Origin: SIG480 sp045546975
GTDB taxonomy: Bacteria; Bacillota; Clostridia; Oscillospirales; JAAYXM01
Length of the DNA: 64,000 nt
Direction: 5' to 3'
Assembly: GCA_045546975.1 (NCBI GenBank)
Contig: JAZQDV010000010.1
Coordinates: forward strand, 406,559 to 470,558
Part shown: piece by piece, positions 33,394 to 42,015 of the stretch
How the letters are laid out: each line of letters begins with the position of its first letter
Position numbering within the stretch: position 1 is the first letter of the stretch
The notes under the pieces: generated by a model
Databases searched by the model: none
The model's input: the letters and a program-made list of their open reading frames with translations, nothing else
What the model was told of the DNA's origin: nothing
Position numbers and translations under genes: made by a program

Positions 33394-35601
33394 TCAGCTT
33401 AAAAGACCTATAATTCTCGCTTTTAATGCACTATATCTATTTCTCTGCTTATTGTTGTTTACCATGTATTCAACGACGCCGGAATCTCCGACGATTATAA
33501 GCAGTTCGCGTGCACGCGTCATCGCGGTATAAAGAACGCTTCTGTGCATAAGCGCAGGTGCACTCTTTCCTGCAACGAAAACAACTGCACGGAATTCGCT
33601 TCCTTGGGATTTGTGAACCGTCATTGCGTACGCAAGCTCAAGCTCAGAAAGCATCGAAAACGAATAGTGTACGATTCTTGAATCAAAATTTACCGTAACC
33701 ATTTCATCATCGTTGTCAACACTGATGATTTCACCTATATCGCCGTTGAATACTCCGCGACCGGCCTCGCTTCCCGTTATGCTATACCAACCAAGGTTAT
33801 AGTTGTTTTTTATTTGCATAACCCTATCTCCAACACGGAAAATCCTATCAGCGATTCTTCTTTCATCCTTCCCCTCTTCGGAAGGATTGAGTTCTTGCTG
33901 AAGTCTCCTGTTAAGCTCAAGTGTTCCTGCAATATTCTTTCTGCTTACGGAAAGCACCTGAATTTGTGATGACGGTATGTTCATTCGCTCCGGAAGGCGT
34001 GTTTTACAAAGACCAAGGACTGTTTTTACCATATCCTCTTCGTCAGTACGCCCAAGGAAAAACAAGTCGTTATCACGTTTTTTCAAATCGGGTAAAACCC
34101 CATTGTTTACATTATGCGCGCCGACTATTATATCACTATTGAGAGCTTGTCTGAAAATCTTATCAAGGCAAACAGTCGGAAATTTCTCTGATGTGAGTAA
34201 ATCCTTAAACACATTTCCCGCACCGACAGACGGAAGCTGGTCCGCATCACCCACAAGAACAAGCTTTGCGTGCGAAGGCAATGCTTTCAGCGTCGCCTCC
34301 ATAAGCGCCACATCAACCATGGACATCTCATCTATAATAAGCACATCTGTTTCAAGCTGTTTCTTCTCATTTCGGGCAAAGTATGTCGTATGTGCAGTTT
34401 CGTCCCGTACAACCTCAAGCATCCTGTGCAAGGTTTTTGCCTCTACTCCACAAAACTCCGTTACTTTCTTTGCCGCACGACCGGTAGGCGCGGCAATAAA
34501 CACGCGCAGTCCAAGTTTCTGAAATGCTGCGAGCATTCCTCGGATAACAGTTGTTTTTCCTGTTCCCGGCCCTCCCGTGAGCAAAAACACGTTGTTATTT
34601 ATCGCCATTTCAATAGCTTTTTTCTGCAAAGTTTCAAGCTTGAGATTCTCAACACGTTCCGCCTCCAGAAGGAGGTCTTTACAGTCTGTATCAAACTTGT
34701 TCTTCATTAAAAGCATAGTGGAAAGTTTTTTTGCCACAAAGCTTTCCGCCTCATATAAAGGCGCAAGATAGCATGCTCGCAGAGAGCAAACCTCATCCTC
34801 GACTATCTCTTTTGAGGCGATAAGTCTGTCTATTGTTGTCTCTAGTTCGTCCATGCCGACCTGTAAAAATTCAGCTGTTGCACGGATAAGCTTGTCCCTT
34901 GGAATAAAAGAATGTCCCGAATCGGCATTGAGTTTAAGCTCATAAATCACCGCCGCATCAAGGCGTTCTCTTGAATCCCCCTCAAAACCCATATTTATTG
35001 CAATTTGATCCGCTTTGTAAAACGGAACGCCTACTTCATAATCAGAAAGTATATACGGATTCTGTTCCACCGCCTCCGTTGCTTCCTTGCCATAAAGCCT
35101 GAACAAAGCAACCGAAGTTTCCGGCGGAAGCTCATTTGCAGAAGCGAACTCCATAAGCAGCATCAACGCATTCTGAACTTCAAACTGCCTTCCTATACTC
35201 TCTGCCTTTTTTGCGGTTATTCCTGCTATTTCGCAAAGCTTTTTGGGTTTTTTATCAATTATGTATAAGCTGTCGTCACCAAATCTCTCAACTATCTTCT
35301 CTGCAGTTTTTCTGCCTATCCCTTTTACTATTCCCGAGGATAAATATTCAAGAATCATATCAGCAGATGTCGGAAGTGTTCTTCTAAAATCTGATATCTT
35401 GAACTGTTCTCCGTACGAATCGTGCTTTACCCACGAGCCTGAGGCTTCGATATATTCACCTACCCCCGCAAAAGGGACACAACCAATCGCGACAACCTCG
35501 CTACCGTCCTCTGTCAAAAGTTTCAAGACAGCATAGCCGTTGTCGTCATTTCTGAATATTACGGAGTCAATCACTCCGTTTATCATAGCTTCCGTGTTCA
35601 T
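33394..35601 (-). CDS. recD2: RecD2-type SF1B DNA helicase
   Basis: A 735-residue RecD2 helicase (the RecBC-independent form), moving 5'-3' on DNA and linked to repair. An N-terminal OB-like and helix-hairpin-helix region precedes Walker A GGPGTGKTT at about residues 342-350; LIIDEMSMVD is motif II, VLVGDADQLPSVGAGNV motif III, and AYAMTVHKSQGSEF motif V. ATG at 35601 follows GAGGGA. The start lies within the end of the small membrane protein gene (35-bp overlap). Confidence 0.95.
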   Translation of the reverse strand: MNTEAMINGVIDSVIFRNDDNGYAVLKLLTEDGSEVVAIGCVPFAGVGEYIEASGSWVKHDSYGEQFKISDFRRTLPTSADMILEYLSSGIVKGIGRKTAEKIVERFGDDSLYIIDKKPKKLCEIAGITAKKAESIGRQFEVQNALMLLMEFASANELPPETSVALFRLYGKEATEAVEQNPYILSDYEVGVPFYKADQIAINMGFEGDSRERLDAAVIYELKLNADSGHSFIPRDKLIRATAEFLQVGMDELETTIDRLIASKEIVEDEVCSLRACYLAPLYEAESFVAKKLSTMLLMKNKFDTDCKDLLLEAERVENLKLETLQKKAIEMAINNNVFLLTGGPGTGKTTVIRGMLAAFQKLGLRVFIAAPTGRAAKKVTEFCGVEAKTLHRMLEVVRDETAHTTYFARNEKKQLETDVLIIDEMSMVDVALMEATLKALPSHAKLVLVGDADQLPSVGAGNVFKDLLTSEKFPTVCLDKIFRQALNSDIIVGAHNVNNGVLPDLKKRDNDLFFLGRTDEEDMVKTVLGLCKTRLPERMNIPSSQIQVLSVSRKNIAGTLELNRRLQQELNPSEEGKDERRIADRIFRVGDRVMQIKNNYNLGWYSITGSEAGRGVFNGDIGEIISVDNDDEMVTVNFDSRIVHYSFSMLSELELAYAMTVHKSQGSEFRAVVFVAGKSAPALMHRSVLYTAMTRARELLIIVGDSGVVEYMVNNNKQRNRYSALKARIIGLLS

Positions 35602-35770
35602 CGTTATCCCTCTCGGTAAAACTCTTTATCCTATGAGAAAAAACTTCAAAGGTAAATGAAGTGTCATCCTCCGACAGAAAAAGACAATAAAAAGAATATG
35701 TAAGTGCATAAATAATTGCAAATGCGAGAAAAAAAGCAGTTATTACCTCAAGCAGCGCTCTGATAAACAT
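35567..35770 (-). CDS. Small single-pass membrane protein upstream of recD2
   Basis: A 67-residue protein with one helix (about residues 5-31, LLEVITAFFLAFAIIYALTYSFYCLFL) and a charged C-terminal tail. It looks real because GGAGGTG lies seven bases before the ATG and a strong promoter is at 35830-35858. Its 3' end overlaps recD2 by 35 bp in another frame, so it may couple translation. I recognise no family. Confidence 0.6.
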   Translation of the reverse strand: MFIRALLEVITAFFLAFAIIYALTYSFYCLFLSEDDTSFTFEVFSHRIKSFTERDNDEHGSYDKRSD

Positions 35771-35829
35771 ATAAAAGCACCTCCGCGGTATTATATGTTT
35801 TTTTGCGATACTTTGATAATCTAAGAATT

Positions 35830-35858
35830 ATTATATCATTTTTTGTTTCAATTAACAA
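35830..35858 (-). promoter_or_regulatory. Promoter for the small membrane protein-recD2-comF unit
   Basis: On minus: -35 TTGTTA (35853-35858), 17-nt spacer, -10 TATAAT (35830-35835), about 60 bases before the ATG at 35770. Confidence 0.7.
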
Positions 35859-35897
35859 GCACGAGAAAAGCCGAGGAAAATTGTTCCTCGGCTCAGA

Positions 35898-36497
35898 TTA
35901 TTTAATTCCTTTGCCCTTCAGCATCGGGCTTAACGGCTTGTAGATAAGCGCAGTCAGAACAGAAACAGCCAAAGCCTTCAGAGCATTGAACGGAACTACG
36001 CACAAAAGGACAAGCTTTTCAAGACTCGATATCGACGGGTGTATCTTTGCTCCCATATCAACAAATACGGAAACAGGCATTTCAAGTGCTTTCCCGTATG
36101 CCGGAATAAGAATATAAGCATTAACAAAGCCTCCGACAATAACCATTGCAAGGCTTCCAGTAATCATTCCAAGAATCGCTGTTTTCTTGCACTTGTTTTT
36201 CTTATATATGTAACCTGCTGGCAGGATAAAGAAAACACCCACAACAAAGTTTGAAAGCTCTCCCACACCTCCTGTGATGGTGCCGTTCATAAGGAGGTTG
36301 AGCAAAACCTTGATAAACTCAATTACAACTCCCGCAAGCGGACCGAGCGCAAAAGTTCCTATAAGTACAGGAAGCTCACTCAAATCAAACTCGTAAAAAG
36401 GCGGCGCTATAAACGGCAACGGAAACTCAAAGAGCATAAGAACAAACGCCAATGCCGAAAGAACAGAAACTTTCGCAATCCATTCTGTTTTTTTCAT
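35898..36497 (-). CDS. ribU: Riboflavin ECF transporter S component
   Basis: A 199-residue six-helix membrane protein that binds riboflavin and docks on EcfA1/A2/T. The N-terminal KVSVLSALAFVLMLFEFPLPF and FYEFDLSELPVLIGTFALGPLAGVVIEFIKVLLNLL match RibU/ECF S components. The ATG at 36497 follows AGGGGGA; the longer upstream frame runs through the FMN riboswitch and is rejected. The riboswitch itself gives the substrate. The ECF energising module is encoded at 20231-22775. Confidence 0.93.
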   Translation of the reverse strand: MKKTEWIAKVSVLSALAFVLMLFEFPLPFIAPPFYEFDLSELPVLIGTFALGPLAGVVIEFIKVLLNLLMNGTITGGVGELSNFVVGVFFILPAGYIYKKNKCKKTAILGMITGSLAMVIVGGFVNAYILIPAYGKALEMPVSVFVDMGAKIHPSISSLEKLVLLCVVPFNALKALAVSVLTALIYKPLSPMLKGKGIK

Positions 36498-36512
36498 AAA
36501 AATTCCCCCTGA

Positions 36513-36546
36513 AAACAAAAATTCCCCCGTGTTTATACACAGGGGC
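36513..36546 (-). terminator. Expression-platform terminator of the FMN riboswitch
   Basis: Between aptamer and ribU on minus, CCCC-T-GTGT...ACACGGGG forms a GC-rich stem with one bulged base, followed by AATTTTTGTTTT. This fits FMN-induced premature termination of ribU transcription. Confidence 0.7.
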
Positions 36547-36567
36547 GCAGCATCATAATATGACACA

Positions 36568-36692
36568 TCTTCTCACATCCGGACTTTAACCGTCGGCGTC
36601 GGAATAAACCGAACTCAATCGCTTTAGCGAGTCGCGGGCTCGTCAGATTATCTGCTTTACCGCCGGTGGGGATTTCCACCCCGCCCCGAAGA
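36568..36692 (-). promoter_or_regulatory. FMN riboswitch (RFN element)
   Basis: The 125-nt minus-strand aptamer shows the RFN hallmarks in order: GGGGCGGGGTGGAAATCCCC, ACCGGCGGTAAAG, AGCCCGCGA, the CCGACGGTTAAAGTCCGGATG block, and a P1 closing stem TCTTC (36688-36692) with GAAGA (36568-36572). FMN binding normally represses the downstream gene, here ribU. Confidence 0.96.
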
Positions 36693-36706
36693 CTATCGAC
36701 ATAATT

Positions 36707-36734
36707 AATATAACACATTTGCCCGATTAGTCAA
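36707..36734 (-). promoter_or_regulatory. Promoter for the FMN riboswitch-ribU transcript
   Basis: On minus: -35 TTGACT (36729-36734), 16-nt spacer, -10 TATATT (36707-36712). The predicted start is a few bases before the aptamer P1 stem. The rest of the gap to the response regulator holds only that gene's leader. Confidence 0.65.
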
Positions 36735-36818
36735 GAAAAAATTTCAAACCATTTACAAAATATTAACCATTTCGCTTTGTTATGGTGTATAATATAATTA
36801 TTCAAAGGAGGTTTTGAT

Positions 36819-37514
36819 ATGTCTACACGCGTTCTTATCATTGAAGATGACTCTAACATTGCAGAGCTTATCCGCCTTTATCTTGAAAAGGACGGATTCG
36901 AAGTCGTTATCTCCCATGATGGAAGAGACGGTCTTGACTCGTTTTACAAAACTCATCCCGACATAATACTCCTCGATATCATGCTCCCTGAACTTGACGG
37001 TTGGACTGTCTGCCGCGAAATCAGAAAGACAGACAACACTCCGATAATAATGCTCACTGCAAAGGACGAAACTGTGGATAAGGTTACAGGTCTCTCACTC
37101 GGTGCCGATGACTATATTTCAAAGCCCTTTGATATGAAAGAAGTAATTGCAAGAATTCACGCAGTGCTTCGCCGTTCCTCTTTTTCCGATACTACGCAGA
37201 GTGAAGCGACCATCAAAACATTTGACAACCTTACAATCAATATGTCGGCATATGAAGTAATCGTATCGGGCAAAAAGGTTGATATGCCGCCAAAAGAGCT
37301 TGAACTTCTAAACTTCCTGGCATCACACCCAAACAGGGTTTTTACAAGAAATCAACTTCTTGACGATGTTTGGGGCTTTGAGTATTTTGGTGATTCGAGA
37401 ACCGTCGACGTCCATGTCAAACGTCTCAGAGAGAAGATTGACGGTGCAAGCGATAGGTGGTCTCTCAAAACTGTTTGGGGCGTTGGTTACAAATTCGAGC
37501 TTATAAACGATTAG
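36819..37514 (+). CDS. OmpR-family response regulator
   Basis: A 231-residue response regulator with a receiver domain (phosphoacceptor Asp53 in LLDIMLPELDGW, acidic pair EDD at 9-11, Lys in YISKPF) and a C-terminal winged helix (LLNFLASHPNRVFTRNQLLDDVWGF, SRTVDVHVKRLREKI). AAAGGAGG precedes the ATG; a TATAAT at 36788-36793 could be its -10 but no good -35 is visible. It forms an operon with the kinase 15 bp downstream. The stimulus is unknown; the HtrA gene next to it suggests an envelope-stress system. Confidence 0.95.
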   Translation: MSTRVLIIEDDSNIAELIRLYLEKDGFEVVISHDGRDGLDSFYKTHPDIILLDIMLPELDGWTVCREIRKTDNTPIIMLTAKDETVDKVTGLSLGADDYISKPFDMKEVIARIHAVLRRSSFSDTTQSEATIKTFDNLTINMSAYEVIVSGKKVDMPPKELELLNFLASHPNRVFTRNQLLDDVWGFEYFGDSRTVDVHVKRLREKIDGASDRWSLKTVWGVGYKFELIND

Positions 37515-37529
37515 TCTGGTGGTGTTATT

Positions 37530-38954
37530 TTGAAGCTACTGTATAAATACTATTTAATGATAGCGCTGCCTCTCTTTCTCTGTTTGTTTCTCGTCGGCGT
37601 GGGTCTTTCTTTTCAAATATACAATTATTCTGTAAAAGAAAATCACGAGTCGCTGGAACTCGCAGCACGACGTGTTTCCCCAATGGTGGAAGAGCTTTAT
37701 TACAACCACTCACTTACAAATGAGCGAACACTAAAACGTATACTGTCATCGATGACAAACAACGGACAAATACATGTAATTATCTGCGACGTGAACGGTC
37801 AGATATTTTTTACATCTGACAACTACGGAAACAACTACATGAACTCATACATATCCCGTGATATACTTGAAAAAACCGAGAAAAACGAAAGTTTTTCTGC
37901 AATCGGTACACTTAACAACCTCTACAGCGGGAAAAACTATACCGTTGGTGTAACGGCAAGGGACGATTTAAGCACCCCCATAGCCTATGTCTACGTTACC
38001 ACTTCAATAGACAACGTAGCGCAACTGATGACTTATGTAAGAAATATATTCTTTTATCTTTCTATATTTGTTTTTCTTGTCGCAGCGCTTGTTTCATATT
38101 TTATAGTTAAGCGAATGATAAACCCTATAAGGGAGATTACCCGTGCTTCCTCAAAATTTGCAAAGGGCGATTTTTCAAGCAGAGTTTCAGTTTATTCAAA
38201 CGACGAAGTCGGTGAGCTCACCGTTGCATTCAATAAAATGGCAGACTCTCTTGAAAAATCCGAAGACTTAAGACGCTCCTTTATCGCAAATGTCTCGCAC
38301 GAGCTCCGCTCGCCAATGACCTCAATCGGCGGTTTTGTAGATGGAATCCTCGACAAAACGATTCCCCCTGAAAAAGAAGAGCATTATCTCAATATTGTTT
38401 CAGAAGAAGTACACAGACTCTCAAGGCTCGTAAGCAGCATGCTCGACATAACAGTCCTTCAGAGCCGCGACGTCGCCGCAGACAGCAGAACGTTTGACTT
38501 TTGCGAGATTTTGAAGCGTTGTGTTATAAGTCTTGAAGACCGTGTTTCGAACAAAAACCTCAAACTTGACATAAGCCTTCCCGACCGCGGGATTCTCATA
38601 AAGGCAAACGAAGATACTATCTTTCAAGTAGTATACAATCTCTTTGACAATGCAATTAAGTTTTCCGACACTGAGGCTACAATAGACATCTCTGCGCGAA
38701 CGAAAAGCGACAATCTGATTTTTTCTGTGAGAAACTATGGTATAGAAATCCCAAAGGATGAGCTAAACTATGTGTTTGACCGTTTTCACAAAACAGACCG
38801 TTCACGGTCAAAAGACAAAGCCGGGCTTGGACTTGGACTTTATATAGCAAAAACAATTATAAATCAACATAACGGAAAAATCTGGGCGGAGAGCTATAAC
38901 AACCATACGGAGTTTTTCTTTACTCTCCCCCTTTCCAATGAACACAAGGAGTGA
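37530..38954 (+). CDS. Membrane sensor histidine kinase
   Basis: A 474-residue kinase starting at TTG 37530 after GGTGGTG. Two membrane helices (about 8-30 and 173-194) flank an external sensor domain of about 140 residues; a HAMP domain follows (MINPIREITRASSKFAKGDF), then HisKA with His257 in VSHELRSPMTS, and the HATPase with NLFDNAIKFS, DRFHKTDRSRSKDKAGLGLGLYIAKTII. It should phosphorylate the upstream response regulator. It overlaps no neighbour; the HtrA ATG is 5 bp after its stop. Confidence 0.95.
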   Translation: MKLLYKYYLMIALPLFLCLFLVGVGLSFQIYNYSVKENHESLELAARRVSPMVEELYYNHSLTNERTLKRILSSMTNNGQIHVIICDVNGQIFFTSDNYGNNYMNSYISRDILEKTEKNESFSAIGTLNNLYSGKNYTVGVTARDDLSTPIAYVYVTTSIDNVAQLMTYVRNIFFYLSIFVFLVAALVSYFIVKRMINPIREITRASSKFAKGDFSSRVSVYSNDEVGELTVAFNKMADSLEKSEDLRRSFIANVSHELRSPMTSIGGFVDGILDKTIPPEKEEHYLNIVSEEVHRLSRLVSSMLDITVLQSRDVAADSRTFDFCEILKRCVISLEDRVSNKNLKLDISLPDRGILIKANEDTIFQVVYNLFDNAIKFSDTEATIDISARTKSDNLIFSVRNYGIEIPKDELNYVFDRFHKTDRSRSKDKAGLGLGLYIAKTIINQHNGKIWAESYNNHTEFFFTLPLSNEHKE

Positions 38955-38958
38955 TATT

Positions 38959-40269
38959 ATGAATAACGAATACATGAACAATGAACAAGGAAATGAACCC
39001 GAAATCATCGAACTTTCCGAATCCGACTACAAGGAGACGGATTCCCAAAAGGTAAATCCTCAGGAAGAGAAGTCCGCTCCAAAAGAGAAAAAACCCAGAA
39101 AGAAAAAAAACAAGGTAGCAAGAACTCTTTTAGCTATCATAATTATATTGGGAGTTCTCTACTTTGTAATATCAGGTTCCATCCTCTACACTTTATTCAG
39201 AAACTCATCGTTTGACTTTTCATTCTCAGGTTTCCGCAGGTTCGGAGATGACATTTTCGATATCGAGGATGAAATCGAGGAGCATCTCTTCATCAACGAT
39301 TCTCCAAAATCTGAAGGGGCAATAACGCGCGAGGGTGCCATGACCGTAAAGCAAATTTCCCAGAAAGTCAGAAGCTCCGTTGTCGGCGTAACCTGTGAAA
39401 GTTCAGAGCATTTTTCATCCTCATCGGTAGGTTCAGGAATCATTATGTCCTCTGATGGATACATCATCACAAACAACCATGTAATAGAAGGAGCAACAAA
39501 AATCCAGGTCGTCCTCGACGACGGAAAATCATACGTTGCCCGTCTCATCGGTGCAGACCAGAGATCAGACCTTGCCGTTATAAAGATTGAAGAAACAAAC
39601 CTTCCAAACGCGGAGTTTGGCGATTCTGACAAGCTTGAGCAAGGTGATCCTGCAATCGCCATTGGAAACCCTGCCGGATTACAGCTCCAGAACACCGTTA
39701 CCTCGGGTGTTATCTCCGCTATAAACCGAGACATTGTTGTCGAGGACCAGACCATGACTCTTATCCAGACAGACGCCTCTATTAACCCCGGTAACTCAGG
39801 CGGTCCGCTTCTCAATGAGTTCGGTCAGGTTATAGGAATAAATACTGTCAAAATAGGCATTTCCTACTACGAAGGTCTCGGCTTTGCCATACCGATAAAC
39901 ACAGCAAAGCCTATTATAGACGAACTTATCTCCCGCGGATATGTAAAAGGTCGCCCTTCAATAGGAATCAACGGAACATCTATCTCTGAGCGAGATTCAT
40001 CTTTCTACGGTATACCGTCAGGTCTTTATATCGAATACGTTCACCCATATTCAGATGCCTACAAAAAAGGGATACGCCGCGGTGATATCATAACGAAGAT
40101 GAACGGAACAACGCTTTCATCTACGGCGGAAATCAAGAAAATCCGCGACACCTTCAAAGCCGGTGATACCGTCACGCTTACGATATACAGAAATTCAAAA
40201 GAAACAGACGTTCCCGTAGTTCTTATGGACGAGGCAACACTCTCAACATCACAATCAGAAGAAAGCTGA
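38959..40269 (+). CDS. htrA: HtrA/DegP-type membrane serine protease
   Basis: A 436-residue S1C protease. A charged cytoplasmic N-terminus, one membrane helix (about 53-80), then a trypsin-like domain with His174 in TNNHVIEG, Asp204 in RSDLAVIK and Ser280 in NPGNSGGPL, and one C-terminal PDZ domain. It degrades or refolds damaged extracytoplasmic proteins. The ATG at 38959 follows AAGGAGTG; the upstream in-frame ATG at 38938 lies inside the kinase gene. Its place after a two-component pair suggests it is a target of that system (inference). A terminator follows at 40336. Confidence 0.95.
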   Translation: MNNEYMNNEQGNEPEIIELSESDYKETDSQKVNPQEEKSAPKEKKPRKKKNKVARTLLAIIIILGVLYFVISGSILYTLFRNSSFDFSFSGFRRFGDDIFDIEDEIEEHLFINDSPKSEGAITREGAMTVKQISQKVRSSVVGVTCESSEHFSSSSVGSGIIMSSDGYIITNNHVIEGATKIQVVLDDGKSYVARLIGADQRSDLAVIKIEETNLPNAEFGDSDKLEQGDPAIAIGNPAGLQLQNTVTSGVISAINRDIVVEDQTMTLIQTDASINPGNSGGPLLNEFGQVIGINTVKIGISYYEGLGFAIPINTAKPIIDELISRGYVKGRPSIGINGTSISERDSSFYGIPSGLYIEYVHPYSDAYKKGIRRGDIITKMNGTTLSSTAEIKKIRDTFKAGDTVTLTIYRNSKETDVPVVLMDEATLSTSQSEES

Positions 40270-40335
40270 AAAAATAGGCGCTGCCACATACGGAAGTATT
40301 GGTTTTGAATGGCTCTTTTCCGCTTGTAATACACA

Positions 40336-40378
40336 AAAAATTCCGGAAATACGACAGTATTCCCGGAATTTTTATATT
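40336..40378 (+). terminator. Terminator after htrA
   Basis: An 11-bp stem AAAAATTCCGG/CCGGAATTTTT (40336-40346 with 40363-40373), one A-C mismatch, then AATAC/GTATT around a GACA loop, followed by T-rich sequence. Confidence 0.85.
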
Positions 40379-40417
40379 TCTACAAACGAAAAGTATCTCA
40401 ACTCAAAACTGCTCGCA

Positions 40418-40526
40418 CCCCGAAAGGCTTAATTTCGGATGAATTTCAAGGCAAAAAAGCGAGCATAACCTGACGGTTAGCTTGCTTTATTAACGAAGAA
40501 ATTCGCCAAAAGGATGTTTTTCGGGG
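40418..40526. repeat. Large nested palindromic element
   Basis: A 109-bp imperfect palindrome in the htrA-ppa gap. Arms nest as CCCCGAAA/TTTCGGGG (40418-40425 with 40519-40526), GAATTTC/GAAATTC (40441-40447 with 40498-40504), AAAGCGAGC/GCTTGCTTT with one G-T pair (40456-40464 with 40480-40488), and AACC-TGAC-GGTT at the centre. There is no coding frame. It looks like a miniature mobile or dispersed intergenic repeat, or a structured RNA. Only one copy is in this window, so repetition in the genome is unproven. Confidence 0.5.
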
Positions 40527-40552
40527 AAAAACTGCCTTGTGTGGCTGTGGCC

Positions 40553-41089
40553 TTAGAGCAACTCGCCTATTTTTTCTTTATACCTTATTAATGAATTTTT
40601 AATGATTTTGATAGCAGCTTGTCTGTTTTCAACCTTTTCTACCGCTGTGTCCATTCCCTCGAGTGCCTTATAGACCGTAAAGAAATGCTTCATTTCATCA
40701 AAAATATGCTGTGGCAATTCCGAAATATCCGTGTATCCGCTGTACATCGGGTCACCGAACGGGATTGCTATTATTTTTTCGTCATTTCTGAGGTTATCAA
40801 CCATGGTTATTACGCCTATAGGAAAGCACCTTACCAGCACCATTGGTTCAATAGGCTCACTGCATAGTACGAGGACGTCAAGCGGGTCATCGTCCTCTGC
40901 GTAAGTCCTCGGTATAAAACCGTAGTTTGCAGGATAGTGTGTCGATGTGTATAGCACTCTGTCAAGCGTAAGAAGACCCGTTTCCTTATCAAGCTCGTAT
41001 TTTTTCTTACTTCCCTGTTCTATCTCTATTACTGCAATAAAATCATTTTCGTTTATTCTGTCCTTTGAAATATCATGCCATATATTCAT
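40553..41089 (-). CDS. ppa: Inorganic pyrophosphatase (family I)
   Basis: A 178-residue soluble pyrophosphatase that hydrolyses PPi released by biosynthetic reactions, including ADP-glucose formation. The family signature is AEDDDPLDVLVL, with YPANYGFIPRTY before it and the C-terminal HFFTVYKALEG. AAGGAG precedes the ATG. Monocistronic on minus; the palindromic element lies just beyond its stop. Confidence 0.95.
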   Translation of the reverse strand: MNIWHDISKDRINENDFIAVIEIEQGSKKKYELDKETGLLTLDRVLYTSTHYPANYGFIPRTYAEDDDPLDVLVLCSEPIEPMVLVRCFPIGVITMVDNLRNDEKIIAIPFGDPMYSGYTDISELPQHIFDEMKHFFTVYKALEGMDTAVEKVENRQAAIKIIKNSLIRYKEKIGELL

Positions 41090-41224
41090 AAACGTTCATC
41101 TCCTTGACTGTCATTATACACCTTTTTTTCAGAAAAAAAAAGTATTTTCTATTCTTTCTTTTTTTACATATTTCACGGAACCGAAACTGTATTATTAAAT
41201 AAAACAAATGAAAGGAAGTAAAAG

Positions 41225-41557
41225 ATGAAAATTTCTTCTGAATGCACTGATGGAAAACTCACTGTTTTTTTATCCGGTGAGCTCGACCACCACGGCGCAC
41301 GAAATTCCATACCAAAAATTTCGGAAATAATTAACTTTGAGCTGCCTACAAGTACCGTTCTTGACTTTGCCGGTGTAACCTTCATGGATAGCTCCGGAAT
41401 TGCTCTTGCGATAGGAATATACAAACGCACCAAAAACATCGGCAGCGATTTTTCTATTACAAACACATCAAAGCAGGCATACAAGGTTTTTAGCGCCGCA
41501 GGAATATCGAAAATCATGAAAATCACTACTTGTGCCGAGGCACTTACAACAAATTAG
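41225..41557 (+). CDS. spoIIAA: Anti-sigma F factor antagonist
   Basis: A 110-residue STAS-domain protein that, when unphosphorylated, releases sigma-F from SpoIIAB in the forespore. The phosphorylated Ser lies in the conserved VTFMDSSGIALAIG stretch; the start MKISSECTDGKLTVFLSGELDHH is typical. AAAGGAAG precedes the ATG. It is the first gene of the spoIIA operon. I looked for a sigma-H-type promoter upstream and did not find a convincing one. Confidence 0.94.
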   Translation: MKISSECTDGKLTVFLSGELDHHGARNSIPKISEIINFELPTSTVLDFAGVTFMDSSGIALAIGIYKRTKNIGSDFSITNTSKQAYKVFSAAGISKIMKITTCAEALTTN

Positions 41558-41568
41558 GAGGAAAACAA

Positions 41569-42015
41569 ATGAACATTATAAACGAAGTAACACTTACTTT
41601 TCCAAGCCGCTCAGCAAACGAAGGATATGCCCGTGCTGCCGTTTCTGCATTTGCAGCACAGTTAGACCCCACCCTTGAGGAAATCGGCGATATAAAAACA
41701 GCAGTGAGCGAAGCGGTAACAAACTGCATTGTTCACGCATATCCCGACTGTGTCGGCAAAATTTACATACGCCTCAGGATTCTTGAAAACAACGTATTTG
41801 AGATAAACATTCGTGATCGCGGCCTCGGAATCCCTGATATTTCAAAAGCCAAAGAACCTATGTTCACAACAGGCGGTGAAGACCGTTCAGGTATGGGATT
41901 TACGATTATGGAAAGCTTTACAGATACCTTGAAAGTCCGGTCAAAGCCTAATAAAGGGACAAGCCTTACTATGAGAAAAAAGATTTCCATGCGTGTCGGA
42001 GGAAACTCACGTTGA
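41569..42015 (+). CDS. spoIIAB: Anti-sigma F factor, serine kinase
   Basis: A 148-residue GHKL-fold kinase and anti-sigma factor that holds sigma-F inactive and phosphorylates SpoIIAA. ATP-binding motifs are AVSEAVTNCIVHAYP (N box), INIRDRGLGIPD (G1) and EDRSGMGFTIMESFTD (G2). AGGAGG lies seven bases before the ATG at 41569; the longer frame from 41530 overlaps spoIIAA and lacks a ribosome binding site. It overlaps sigF by 4 bp. Confidence 0.95.
   Translation: MNIINEVTLTFPSRSANEGYARAAVSAFAAQLDPTLEEIGDIKTAVSEAVTNCIVHAYPDCVGKIYIRLRILENNVFEINIRDRGLGIPDISKAKEPMFTTGGEDRSGMGFTIMESFTDTLKVRSKPNKGTSLTMRKKISMRVGGNSR

Noticed and set aside
36498..36718. Upstream extension of ribU and a 61-codon frame over the FMN aptamer
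   Set aside because: These bases are explained by the riboswitch and its terminator; the real start has a ribosome binding site at 36497.
36721..36818. Full promoter for the response regulator
   Set aside because: TATAAT at 36788-36793 is present, but no acceptable -35 lies 16-18 bases upstream, so I did not list it as a feature.
39186..39815. 209-codon minus-strand open frame inside htrA
   Set aside because: Antisense to the protease domain of HtrA; the translation is Ser/Ile/Pro-rich, as expected from reversed codons, with no upstream signals.
41090..41224. Sigma-H or Spo0A sites before spoIIAA
   Set aside because: No AGGA...GAAT pair or TGTCGAA box could be found in this 135-bp gap, although such control is known in Bacillus.
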